DNA from: Bacteroidales bacterium
Lineage (GTDB): Bacteria; Bacteroidota; Bacteroidia; Bacteroidales; SMBSF39
Length of the DNA: 20,818 nt
NCBI GenBank assembly: GCA_021107685.1
Contig: JAIOSH010000024.1
Coordinates: 1-20,818, forward strand
Direction of reading: 5' to 3'
Part shown: one piece after another, positions 1 to 7,330 of the stretch
Position numbering within the stretch: position 1 is the first letter of the stretch
Layout: every line of letters begins with the position of its first letter
Notes under the pieces: generated by a model
Told to the model about the DNA's origin: nothing
What the model saw: only the letters and a program-made list of their open reading frames with translations
Databases searched by the model: none
Program-made: the position numbers and the translations under genes

Positions 1-302
1 TAACAATCCAGATGCTTGTAGAAAATGCTTTAAAACACAACCTGATATGTGAAGAACAACCATTAATCATAAAAATTTATAACGAAGATTCGAAATTTAT
101 TGTGGTTCGTAATAATTTTATACAAAAACCTGTATTACTAAAAATCGGCAATAATTTAATTGACAGGCCGCATGAAATTGTTTCACACAAGATAGGCTTA
201 AACAATATCAGACAACGATACAAATACTTTGCAAAAAAAGAAATAGAAGTAATTTTTGATAAATTTTTTACAGTTAAACTGCCAATGATAAAAAGTACTT
301 AA
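1..302 (+). CDS. LytS-type sensor histidine kinase, C-terminal fragment
   Basis: This is the 3' end of a gene that begins before the window; the reading frame is open from base 1 and ends with TAA at 300-302. The visible ~99 residues are the ATP-binding (HATPase_c) part of a LytS/YehU-type kinase. They contain a good N-box (LVENALKHN, near the left edge) and the typical G-region (IGLNNIRQRY), where the glycine helps bind ATP. The N-terminal membrane part and the phosphoacceptor histidine lie outside the window. Such kinases normally phosphorylate a LytTR response regulator encoded nearby, and one lies at 1579. That this kinase uses that regulator is inferred from position. The ATP-binding motifs look intact, unlike those of the next gene. 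Confidence 0.85.
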   Translation, partial: TIQMLVENALKHNLICEEQPLIIKIYNEDSKFIVVRNNFIQKPVLLKIGNNLIDRPHEIVSHKIGLNNIRQRYKYFAKKEIEVIFDKFFTVKLPMIKST

Positions 303-398
303 AGTGTCTAAAGTTATAAGTACTTAGAGTTATAAAAAAAAACTTTAGGCACTCTAAATATTTTAGGCACTTTAGACACTCTAAATACTTTAGGCACT
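303..398. repeat. Degenerate 9-bp tandem repeat with an inverted partner
   Basis: The gap between the two kinase-like genes is built largely from related 9-bp units. From 344 to 397 six units follow in phase: tttaggcac (344), tctaaatat (353), tttaggcac (362), tttagacac (371), tctaaatac (380), tttaggcac (389). At the left end agtgtctaaagt (303-314) is the exact reverse complement of actttagacact (369-380), so a 12-bp stem could form across the gap. No open reading frame or promoter element stands out. Confidence 0.75.
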
Positions 399-405
399 TC
401 AAACA

Positions 406-1446
406 ATGAATAAATATTTCTATAATAGCATAATTTTCAGGCTGGCAGCTCCACCCTTATTCGGGATATTGATTTATCTGTTGATATTAATGTTTTTCGA
501 TTCGGTTAACATGTTAGCTGAAAATTTTTTCAGCAGGGAAGTTCTTTTCGTAATAAGCCTTACCTATATTTTTTTTGAAGGAAACCGCCTGTTGATTGTT
601 ATATTGAATAAAATTTATCCGGTTACAAGGGTATTGAAACTTAGGATAATATTCCAGTATGTTTCTTCAATTCTTTTCACAGTCTTTATTGTAAGTATAA
701 TTCTTTATGCTTATTTTACCTATATTGAGGGATTCAGTACAATCCGTACAGAGCTGATTACTTTTAATTCAATTTACCTGTTCACCGGTATTTTTTACAA
801 CTTATTCTTTTTTAGTCTCGTATTTCTCAATAAGAAAAACGAATCGAAAGTCAATAAAGAAAAGACACTGCGGGAAAATCTTGAAATTGAATTGCAGTCT
901 TTCAAAAACCAGGTGAATCCCGAATTATTATTTCAGTCGCTGGAAGTTATAATTTGTGAGTTGCACAGGGATAAAAAATCGGCTGATGACTTGATTAACA
1001 ATCTTTCGAATATTTACCGCTATACTCTTGATAACAAAAATAACGAACTGATCACTTTAAAAAAAGAAATTAATTCAGTGAAACCGATTTATAATTTATT
1101 CAAAGCAAAATATGGCAATTCCTTATCACTTGACATTAAAGTTGATGATAATATACAAGTGTTTAATTTAATTCCCGGGACAATGCAATTATTATTGGAA
1201 TTTGCATTATCGGAAAACATTATAAACGAATATTTACCATTAAATTTTAAAATAAGTAACAACAATAATTCACTGCTGGTAAATTACAAATTGAATAAGA
1301 GGATAAACGAAATTAACTCTGTGCAAAAAAGGCTGGATTTTCTTTTCAGGGCATATTCTTATTATTCTGAAAAAGGCTATAAAATATGGAGTGAAAATGG
1401 AAATCGTTATTTTGAGATACCTTTGATAGAGGTGAAAGAGGAATAG
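406..1446 (+). CDS. LytS-like membrane protein, probable pseudo-histidine kinase
   Basis: A 346-residue protein with four likely membrane segments (about 14-31, 45-68, 82-105 and 120-141), then a coiled linker and a region laid out like the His_kinase and HATPase_c domains of LytS-type kinases. The key residues are missing. The phosphoacceptor motif, usually NPHFLFNSL, reads NPELLFQSLE with Glu at 173 in place of His. The N-box, usually LVENAIKHG, reads LLEFALSEN with Phe266 in place of the ATP/Mg-binding Asn. The usual glycine-containing GLxNxxxRL stretch near the end reads INEINSVQKRL. The frame is intact and codon use resembles the neighbours, so this is not a broken gene. It probably cannot autophosphorylate. 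I infer a membrane sensor or partner acting through the intact kinase upstream or the LytTR regulator downstream. Confidence 0.85.
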   Translation: MNKYFYNSIIFRLAAPPLFGILIYLLILMFFDSVNMLAENFFSREVLFVISLTYIFFEGNRLLIVILNKIYPVTRVLKLRIIFQYVSSILFTVFIVSIILYAYFTYIEGFSTIRTELITFNSIYLFTGIFYNLFFFSLVFLNKKNESKVNKEKTLRENLEIELQSFKNQVNPELLFQSLEVIICELHRDKKSADDLINNLSNIYRYTLDNKNNELITLKKEINSVKPIYNLFKAKYGNSLSLDIKVDDNIQVFNLIPGTMQLLLEFALSENIINEYLPLNFKISNNNNSLLVNYKLNKRINEINSVQKRLDFLFRAYSYYSEKGYKIWSENGNRYFEIPLIEVKEE

Positions 1447-1475
1447 TCTGTTGAATATATAAATAAATTACAAAT

Positions 1476-1530
1476 GCAAGTAATCAGTAATAAATAACTG
1501 GTGATAAGTAATCAGTGACCAGTAACAAGA
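1476..1530. repeat. Short degenerate intergenic repeat (cagtaat/ccagt type)
   Basis: The 132-bp gap between the pseudokinase and the response regulator contains aagtaatcagt twice (1478-1488 and 1506-1516, 28 bp apart). It also contains an imperfect inverted pair, aactggt (1496-1502) against accagt (1518-1523). The 13-mer caagtaatcagta (1477-1489) matches caagtaagcagta (7664-7676) in a distant gap at 12 of 13 positions, so both seem to belong to one repeat family. Confidence 0.6.
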
Positions 1531-1578
1531 TGCAAGAAAAAAGTAAAAAAAACTAAAGTTCAATATAATCAAAATAAA

Positions 1579-2349
1579 ATGAAGGCACTAATTGTTGAAG
1601 ATGAAAAACCTGCTGTTGAAAAGCTGGAACAAATGCTCATAAAATACGATCCTGAAATTGAAATATCAGGAGTTTGTACTTCGGTCGATCAAACTGTGAA
1701 ATGGTTGAATGATCCGGAAAACCAGGCTGACTTGCTATTTCTGGATATTCAACTAACTGATGGTCTTAGTTTCGAAATATTTGAGAGAACTGAAGTTTAT
1801 ACTCCCGTAATTTTTATTACTGCATACAATGAATATGCTATAAAAGCTTTTAAGGTCAACAGCATTGATTACCTGTTAAAGCCATTAAATTATTATGATC
1901 TTTACCGTAGTATGGAAAAAATAAAAGTACTGAGAGAAAACCTCCCTGCAAATAAAGAACGAATACAATACGATGAACTGAGCCGTGTTTTATTACAAAT
2001 GAATAAATCATATAAAACCCGTTTTATGGTAAAAATAGGAGATCATATACGTTCGGTAAAAGCTGAAAATATTGATTTATTTTATGCCGAAGGCAGAATT
2101 GTTTACATCCTTACCAACAAACAAAATAAATACATCATCGACTTTAAGTTAGAAGAGCTGGAATCAAGTCTTGATCCGAACATGTTTTTTCGCACGAATC
2201 GTTCATTTATTATAAATATCAATGCGATCAGCGATGTTGTGGTTTATTCCAAAAGCAGGTTAAAAATAGAATTAAACCGGGAATTTGAAAAAGAGATTAT
2301 TGTAAGTCGCGATAAGGTTGCTTATCTGAAAACCTGGTTTGAAGGTTAG
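1579..2349 (+). CDS. LytTR-family response regulator
   Basis: A 256-residue response regulator with an N-terminal receiver domain (about 1-120) and a C-terminal LytTR DNA-binding domain (about 148-254). The acidic pocket is E7-D8 and the phosphoacceptor is Asp56 in LLFLDIQLTDG. The conserved Thr lies in FITAYNEYA and the Lys in YLLKPL. The LytTR part shows the family's typical FxRTNRSFIIN stretch. Proteins of this type bind promoter repeats after phosphorylation by LytS-type kinases. The two kinase-like genes just upstream on the same strand are the obvious partners, although the 132-bp gap leaves room for a separate promoter. The start gives an ordinary receiver N-terminus (MKALIVEDE). No target promoter can be named from this window. 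Confidence 0.95.
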   Translation: MKALIVEDEKPAVEKLEQMLIKYDPEIEISGVCTSVDQTVKWLNDPENQADLLFLDIQLTDGLSFEIFERTEVYTPVIFITAYNEYAIKAFKVNSIDYLLKPLNYYDLYRSMEKIKVLRENLPANKERIQYDELSRVLLQMNKSYKTRFMVKIGDHIRSVKAENIDLFYAEGRIVYILTNKQNKYIIDFKLEELESSLDPNMFFRTNRSFIININAISDVVVYSKSRLKIELNREFEKEIIVSRDKVAYLKTWFEG

Positions 2350-2445
2350 ATGAAAAAATGTTATTGGCTTTTTTTTTATCAAGTATTTTTATGCGTTTGC
2401 CCCATGAACATAAACTAACAATTATTTATTTAAAAAATTAATATT

Positions 2446-2453
2446 TACCTTTG
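2446..2453 (+). promoter_or_regulatory. Bacteroidota -7 element upstream of the NtrC-like gene
   Basis: TACCTTTG fits the Bacteroidota -7 consensus TAnnTTTG and lies 29 bp before the start codon at 2483. No clear TTG -33 element is visible at the expected distance, so this is a moderate call. Confidence 0.45.
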
Positions 2454-2482
2454 TTGTCAAGTTAAATAAACTTATATTAAAT

Positions 2483-3655
2483 ATGTCAAAAATATTAGTA
2501 ATAGACGACGAACGGAGTATCCGCAATACTTTGCGTGATATACTGGAATATGAAAAATATAAAGTTGATGATGCTGTCAATGGAATAGAAGGGCTTGAGT
2601 TTATAAAAAACAACGAATACGATGTTGTTCTTTGTGATATTAAAATGCCCCGGATGGATGGTATTGAAGTGCTTGACAACATTATTAAAATGACAGATAT
2701 ACCTGTTATTATGATATCAGGTCATGGTACAATAGATACTGCGGTAGAAGCAATTAAAAAGGGTGCTTATGATTATATATCAAAACCTCTTGATCTTAAC
2801 CGTCTCCTTATTACTATTCGTAATGCATTAGATAAATCAACACTAATTACTGAAACCAGGAATTTAAAAAAACAGGTCAGTAAAACTTATGAAATGGTTG
2901 GAGAATCTGATGCAATAATCAATATAAAAGATATAATAGAAAGAGTGGCTCCTACTGATGCACGAGTATTGATCACCGGAGAAAACGGTACAGGAAAAGA
3001 ATTGGTTGCACGCTGGTTGCACGAAAAAAGCAAAAGGTCAATAACCCCATTTATTGAGGTAAATTGCGCCGCAATACCTTCAGAATTGATAGAAAGTCAA
3101 CTTTTTGGTCATGAGAAAGGTTCGTTTACTTCTGCAATTAAACAAAGAAAAGGTGATTTTGAACAGGCGAATGGCGGAACTATCTTTTTAGATGAAATTG
3201 GTGATATGAGCCTTTCAGCCCAGGCAAAAGTTCTGAGAGCTTTACAAGAGAATAAAATTACACGTGTAGGAGGAGAAAAAGAAATACCTGTTGATGTAAG
3301 AGTTATTACTGCAACTAATAAAAATCTTAAAGAAGAAATAAATAAAGGAAATTTCAGAGAAGACCTGTACCATCGTATTAGTGTAATAATTATACAAGTT
3401 CCCCCTTTAAGAGATAGGAAAGAAGATATTCCTTTATTGGCAAAACATTTTATGGTTGATATTAGCCAAAATCAAGGGAAACCTGTTATGGAATTTGAAG
3501 AAGAAGCTTTTACGGAACTGCAAAAAATACCTTGGACAGGAAATATCAGGGAATTAAGAAATGTTATTGAACGTTTGGCAATCCTTTGCGATGGAACTAT
3601 TACAGGAAATGATATAATAAAATTTGCACAACCGCTATTTAAAGTCTATCAATAA
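2483..3655 (+). CDS. NtrC-type sigma-54 activator (receiver-AAA+) without HTH
   Basis: A 390-residue protein. The receiver domain (1-120) has acidic residues D8-D9 and phosphoacceptor Asp52 in VVLCDIKMPRMDG. The AAA+ sigma-54-interaction domain (about 138-370) has a Walker A GENGTGKE at 166-173 and a Walker B ending in D237-E238 (FLDEIGD). The sigma-54 contact loop, GAFTGA in most activators, is GSFTSA at 213-218. The protein stops shortly after the AAA+ lid (ending KFAQPLFKVYQ), so the C-terminal Fis-type helix-turn-helix of NtrC is absent. Bacteroidota members of about this length without HTH are familiar to me, so this is probably the native form. It may activate sigma-54 holoenzyme from solution without an enhancer site. 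No cognate kinase is adjacent. Its stop is 46 bp from the convergent AI-2E gene. Confidence 0.93.
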   Translation: MSKILVIDDERSIRNTLRDILEYEKYKVDDAVNGIEGLEFIKNNEYDVVLCDIKMPRMDGIEVLDNIIKMTDIPVIMISGHGTIDTAVEAIKKGAYDYISKPLDLNRLLITIRNALDKSTLITETRNLKKQVSKTYEMVGESDAIINIKDIIERVAPTDARVLITGENGTGKELVARWLHEKSKRSITPFIEVNCAAIPSELIESQLFGHEKGSFTSAIKQRKGDFEQANGGTIFLDEIGDMSLSAQAKVLRALQENKITRVGGEKEIPVDVRVITATNKNLKEEINKGNFREDLYHRISVIIIQVPPLRDRKEDIPLLAKHFMVDISQNQGKPVMEFEEEAFTELQKIPWTGNIRELRNVIERLAILCDGTITGNDIIKFAQPLFKVYQ

Positions 3656-3701
3656 ATCATATTCAAATTTCTGAACTCATCAAAACTACTGAGGTTTGAA
3701 T

Positions 3702-4772
3702 TTAGTCAACTGTTTCTTTGTTTTTATCCACAATGACTTGGGCATCTTCACGGGTGCCGAGAAGAATGGCTATCCATTGTGTTTTATCGCTTTGTTCGAG
3801 CATAATCTTCAGTGTCATTGTAAGTGGAACAGATAGGAACATACCAACGGTTCCAAGCACAAATCCCCAAAAAATAAGTGAAAGAAAAACGACAAGTGTT
3901 GATAAACCCATTCCCTTTCCCATTATCTTTGGCTCAATTACATTCCCTATCATCATATTAACTATAACGTAGCTTCCAATAGTCCATAAGGCGCCTCCAA
4001 ATCCCAATTGAACCAATGCGAATAATACTGCAGGGACACCAGCGATGATTGATCCGATAGTTGGAATATAATTTAACAAAAAAGCTATTAATGCCCACAA
4101 TATCGCATAATCAACACCAATAATAAGCAAGCATATCCAAATTAACACACCTGTTAAAAGACTGGTCATTGTTTTTATTCCCAAATAATTACGAATACTA
4201 TGGCTTATCCTTGTTAAATAATTTAACGATTTTGCCGGGGTTTTTACAATTGCTTTGGTTTTAACCGAAAAACTATTAAGTTCCAGGAGCATAAAAAGAA
4301 CAATAAAAAAAATTAAAACCGTACTTCCCATTATTCCACCGAGTTTGCTAATCACTGTAGCAGTAAAATTTATTATCTTGCCCGGATCAAGCATTTTTAC
4401 TAACTGATCATGTGAAATATTTAATCCTTTATCATTCAATGAATGAAAAAGTGAAGATCCCATTTTATTCAGACTCTCTTCATATTTGGGGGCGTCATTT
4501 GAAAATTTCACTATTGATTCTCCTATCAACTCGCCAAGTCCAAAGAAAATTAATATAATTCCTAATAAAACAATAACAATAGCAAGTCCATGAGGCACCT
4601 TTCTTTTTTCAAGCCAATTAATCGGTTGTGCACATATAATGCTGACAAAAAGAGCAAATAGTATCGGCGTAATAATTGAAGTTGCATACATTACTCCTGT
4701 AATGATGATGATAAATGCTGCTATTGTTAATGCAGGTGAGGAATACTGTGGATTTATTCTGCTATTGCTCAT
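3702..4772 (-). CDS. AI-2E family transporter (PerM/TqsA-like permease)
   Basis: A 356-residue membrane protein of the AI-2E transport family (PF01594). Hydrophobic segments begin at about 14-48 and 62-85. A soluble stretch follows (about 90-145), then further membrane segments to about 325. Family-typical motifs are NYIPTIGSIIAGVPA (234-248) and the C-terminal EPKIMGKGMGLS region (280-291) followed by a long hydrophobic run ending SVPL. The family includes the E. coli autoinducer-2 exporter TqsA and proteins proposed to be ion antiporters, so the substrate cannot be read from sequence. It lies 56 bp downstream of the APC permease on the same strand, with a promoter-like element in between, so it may be transcribed separately. 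The C-terminal tail is short and charged. Confidence 0.92.
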   Translation of the reverse strand: MSNSRINPQYSSPALTIAAFIIIITGVMYATSIITPILFALFVSIICAQPINWLEKRKVPHGLAIVIVLLGIILIFFGLGELIGESIVKFSNDAPKYEESLNKMGSSLFHSLNDKGLNISHDQLVKMLDPGKIINFTATVISKLGGIMGSTVLIFFIVLFMLLELNSFSVKTKAIVKTPAKSLNYLTRISHSIRNYLGIKTMTSLLTGVLIWICLLIIGVDYAILWALIAFLLNYIPTIGSIIAGVPAVLFALVQLGFGGALWTIGSYVIVNMMIGNVIEPKIMGKGMGLSTLVVFLSLIFWGFVLGTVGMFLSVPLTMTLKIMLEQSDKTQWIAILLGTREDAQVIVDKNKETVD

Positions 4773-4813
4773 AATTTATGATCTACTTTAGTTATGTAAT
4801 TGTTAAAGCTGTG

Positions 4814-4821
4814 CAAATTTA
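4814..4821 (-). promoter_or_regulatory. Bacteroidota -7 element for the AI-2E permease gene
   Basis: Read on the minus strand this is TAAATTTG, a match to TAnnTTTG, 41 bp upstream of the start codon at 4772. A -33 element would fall inside the end of the upstream permease gene; no clear TTG is seen there. Confidence 0.45.
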
Positions 4822-4828
4822 TTTAAAA

Positions 4829-6133
4829 TTATTGACTTGTTTTTTTGCTATGTTTTTTATTCTCACTTTTTTTGTAGAGATATTCAAGTATATATGAAAA
4901 AGCAATAATTCCGATAGCTGCAATTGCCCCTGTTATATTTGTTCCAAATTGCTGATACATAAGAGCAAATAAGGCAATCAAACATAAAATTGCACCTAAT
5001 AATGAAATATGCTTATTAGAATGTGTTTTAATAGCCAGCTTGTAATTTGTATAGTTCACAATAGTAAATATCAGTAAAAAACCTGCACTTCCGGAAGTTG
5101 AAATACTTTCAAGGTTTAATGTATTAGCTATCAATAAAGTCAATAAAGCGGTTATAAGTAAACCTATAGGCTGATTCCAAAAATATTTTGTGAATTCGTG
5201 TGGTAATTCATCATCTTTTGCTAATTCGTAATTTACCTTGCTTCCTCCATAAAGTGTAGCATTAATAGCTGAAAAGGTTGAAATTAATGCTGTAATACTT
5301 ATAATTGTAAAACCGATTATACCAAGCATTGGTTGGGCTGCTACGGCTAAAACAAATTCTTCATCTGTTCCGATTTTATTAAAGGAAACTGAGCCAACCG
5401 TAATTATGGCAATAAAAATATAGAGAATGATAACAGAAATTACAGAAATATAAAATGCTCTCGGCACATTTTTTTTTGGATTTTTGATATTTGGCGCTGC
5501 ATTTGCAATAAGTTCAAAGCCTTCATAAGCTACAAATATCACCATACCTCCACATATTAATTTAAGAGGTGTTTCCCAATTAGAAACATCTAATTGATGA
5601 ATAAATTCACTTTTTGTAAGCCCGTATAAACCAATTATCACAAAAAGAAAGAGAATTACCATTTTTGTATAAACAGTAATAGATTCGGATATACTTACTG
5701 TTTTGAAACTGATATAATTTAGTAATGCTGAAAAAATTATTATGGAACTAATAAAGATGTGCTTATCAACTGAAATATCTCCGGTAATTTTGATTAGATT
5801 AGCAGCATAAGAGCCGAATGCGGTAGAATAAAGAGAAAGCATTATGATATAGCTTATCCAAAGCAGATTGTTAGTTCCTCCGCTAAAAATATTTTTTCCA
5901 AATCCCTGATTTATATAATTTACGGTACCGCCTGAGTTTGGAAAATAAAGTGATAAACGAGCATAAGAATAGGAAGTTAAAAAGGCAACAATTCCTGCAA
6001 TTAAAAAAGCAATAGGTGTTCCTCCTTTTGCTAATGTTACTGCTAATCCCAAAACTGCAAAAATTCCACCGCCTACCATTCCTCCAATTCCAATTGAAAC
6101 AGCTTCTCTAAGTCCTATTTTATTTTTATTCAT
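4829..6133 (-). CDS. APC superfamily amino acid/polyamine permease
   Basis: A 434-residue integral membrane protein with about 12 hydrophobic segments. The start region carries the APC-superfamily signature of the first broken helix, GIGGMVGGGIFAVLG (15-29), which binds the substrate backbone in characterised relatives. It also has a later substrate-side stretch, GGMVIFVAYEGFELIANAA (about residues 190-215). The length is normal for the AA_permease_2 group. Amino acid or polyamine exchange or uptake at the inner membrane is the likely role; the specific substrate cannot be read. The start codon is 4 bp after the stop of the ArsP_2-like gene, so the two are almost certainly co-transcribed. No Shine-Dalgarno site precedes it. 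The lysine-rich tail (about 425-434) is cytoplasmic by expectation. Confidence 0.9.
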   Translation of the reverse strand: MNKNKIGLREAVSIGIGGMVGGGIFAVLGLAVTLAKGGTPIAFLIAGIVAFLTSYSYARLSLYFPNSGGTVNYINQGFGKNIFSGGTNNLLWISYIIMLSLYSTAFGSYAANLIKITGDISVDKHIFISSIIIFSALLNYISFKTVSISESITVYTKMVILFLFVIIGLYGLTKSEFIHQLDVSNWETPLKLICGGMVIFVAYEGFELIANAAPNIKNPKKNVPRAFYISVISVIILYIFIAIITVGSVSFNKIGTDEEFVLAVAAQPMLGIIGFTIISITALISTFSAINATLYGGSKVNYELAKDDELPHEFTKYFWNQPIGLLITALLTLLIANTLNLESISTSGSAGFLLIFTIVNYTNYKLAIKTHSNKHISLLGAILCLIALFALMYQQFGTNITGAIAAIGIIAFSYILEYLYKKSENKKHSKKTSQ

Positions 6134-6137
6134 ATTT

Positions 6138-7217
6138 TTACCAATTCATATAAAACCCAATTAAACCGACAATCAAGCCAATTAGCATATTTAATAATTT
6201 AACATATACAAAACTGATTTTTGATTCTGCAATTAATGGTAATGCACCATGACCATCCTGAACAATAGAATTTGCTAATAAAATACTAAACGGAATAGAA
6301 CCGTTTATAAATAATGTAATAAAGACCATGTGTGGTCCCGACTCGGGAATAATTCCAATTAATATTGCAATTAATAAAATAATTAATTGATTTGATACAA
6401 CCCATTCATCAATATTAATATGATTTTCAATTAAATTAATAAAGATTAATGCACCAAGAATCCATAGAAAAATTTTGAGTAAATGCCTTTTAATAACATG
6501 TTCCCATAAGTGTTCTTTAACAAAATGGTCGGGTACTGTAATAATTATAAATAATGTTATTAAGCTACCCGTTAAAAAAGTAATTCGTTTCCAGTCCCAT
6601 GTTTTAGTACCTATTTCTCCGATTAAGAGAAAAAAGCAAAATAATACGAAACTAATTATTAGTAAAGCTCTTTCAAAAGTAATATGTCTTAGCTGTGTTG
6701 CAATTTTATTTATATCAAAACAGGCACAATCTGCATAAGCTTTATGTATTTCAAAATCATGCTTGAATTTTTTTGGCACAAGTTTTATTTTCTTACTGTA
6801 AATATTTATTATAAAACCGGAAAATATAGCAATTGTAAAAATGATGATGTTGAGTTTGATAGCAGTACCGGGTATCATTGCAAATAAAACAAATGCTTCG
6901 TCTCCTGAAGTAGCGATCATTACTGTTACTAAGGCAGCAAAATTTACAATTTTATGTGAATAAAGTGATACAATAGTAAATGCACCTAAACACCCTGGTA
7001 TAACACCCAAAATTGCAGCAAAAATTATCTGAAGCCAGCTTGATTTTTGTAAGATTTTGCTCCAATTTCCCTGAGATTGAACATTTATATATTCAATAAT
7101 AAGCATTATTATCATAACAAAACTTGTTATCATTAATGCATGTTTGATTATATGTACTATAAATGTCATTCCAGTTATTAAATAAATTTTTCTGATTACA
7201 AATTTAAATAAAAACAT
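6138..7217 (-). CDS. Putative 10-TM metal exporter (ArsP_2-like)
   Basis: A 359-residue polytopic membrane protein resembling the 'putative 10TM heavy-metal exporter' family (ArsP_2, PF11449), also annotated as arsenic efflux or putative manganese transporter. It shows a two-fold internal repeat. GVIPGCLGAFTIVSLY (71-86), followed by ATSGDEAF (102-109), matches GIIPESGPHMVFITLF (288-303), followed by VQDGHGAL (319-326). Each half thus has an Ile-Pro turn and an acidic/His motif in a membrane segment, likely the translocation site. The middle loop (about 141-185) carries possible metal ligands His153, His158, Cys164 and Cys166 (ADCACFD). The ion exported cannot be told. It heads a minus-strand unit with the APC permease 4 bp downstream and is divergent from the DUF5320 gene. 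A palindrome sits 45 bp upstream of its start. No clear minus-strand promoter element was found. Confidence 0.8.
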   Translation of the reverse strand: MFLFKFVIRKIYLITGMTFIVHIIKHALMITSFVMIIMLIIEYINVQSQGNWSKILQKSSWLQIIFAAILGVIPGCLGAFTIVSLYSHKIVNFAALVTVMIATSGDEAFVLFAMIPGTAIKLNIIIFTIAIFSGFIINIYSKKIKLVPKKFKHDFEIHKAYADCACFDINKIATQLRHITFERALLIISFVLFCFFLLIGEIGTKTWDWKRITFLTGSLITLFIIITVPDHFVKEHLWEHVIKRHLLKIFLWILGALIFINLIENHINIDEWVVSNQLIILLIAILIGIIPESGPHMVFITLFINGSIPFSILLANSIVQDGHGALPLIAESKISFVYVKLLNMLIGLIVGLIGFYMNW

Positions 7218-7254
7218 TTTTATTCAGATTGTTAAAAAATATTTTATTTTTTTC

Positions 7255-7285
7255 TTGCATTATGAACATATGTTCATTATATTTG
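7255..7285 (+). promoter_or_regulatory. Bacteroidota promoter with an operator palindrome in the spacer
   Basis: TTG at 7255-7257 and TATATTTG at 7278-7285 are separated by 20 bp and match the Bacteroidota -33/-7 layout (TTTG-N19-20-TAnnTTTG). The spacer contains a perfect 16-bp palindrome, ATGAACATATGTTCAT (7262-7277), ending one base before the -7 element. A protein bound there should block polymerase. The core TGAA-N6-TTCA resembles operators of ArsR/SmtB-type metal sensors such as SmtB; that likeness is from memory. It drives the DUF5320 gene at 7331 and also lies in the upstream region of the divergent exporter gene. No repressor gene is in the window. Confidence 0.7.
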
Positions 7286-7320
7286 TCGAAAATTTATTTA
7301 TTGTTTAATTTTTTAAAAAA

Positions 7321-7326
7321 GGAGGT
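7321..7326 (+). promoter_or_regulatory. Strong Shine-Dalgarno site fixing the DUF5320 start
   Basis: GGAGGT lies 4 bases before the ATG at 7331. Earlier in-frame ATGs (from 7229) lie upstream of or within the promoter and lack such a site, so 7331 is the start. Confidence 0.8.
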
Positions 7327-7330
7327 TATT

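Noticed and set aside
344..397. CRISPR-like array
   Set aside because: Units are 9 bp, degenerate and contiguous with no unique spacers; no cas genes are present.
406..1446. Frameshift or pseudogene explanation for the degenerate kinase motifs
   Set aside because: The frame is uninterrupted at full length, the membrane segments are intact and the substitutions are spread over three separate motifs.
3656..3701. Bidirectional terminator between the NtrC-like gene and the AI-2E gene
   Set aside because: attcaaa (3661-3667) can pair with tttgaat (3695-3701), but the stem is AT-only, has a 27-base loop and lacks a U-run.
6475..6738. Plus-strand open frame inside the exporter gene
   Set aside because: It is antisense to a clear membrane protein gene and shows no family features, promoter or ribosome-binding site.
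7229..7330. Longer N-terminal version of the DUF5320 protein starting at 7229
   Set aside because: It would place the palindrome and -7 element inside the coding region; the strong ribosome-binding site and the family's MPRGD start both point to 7331.
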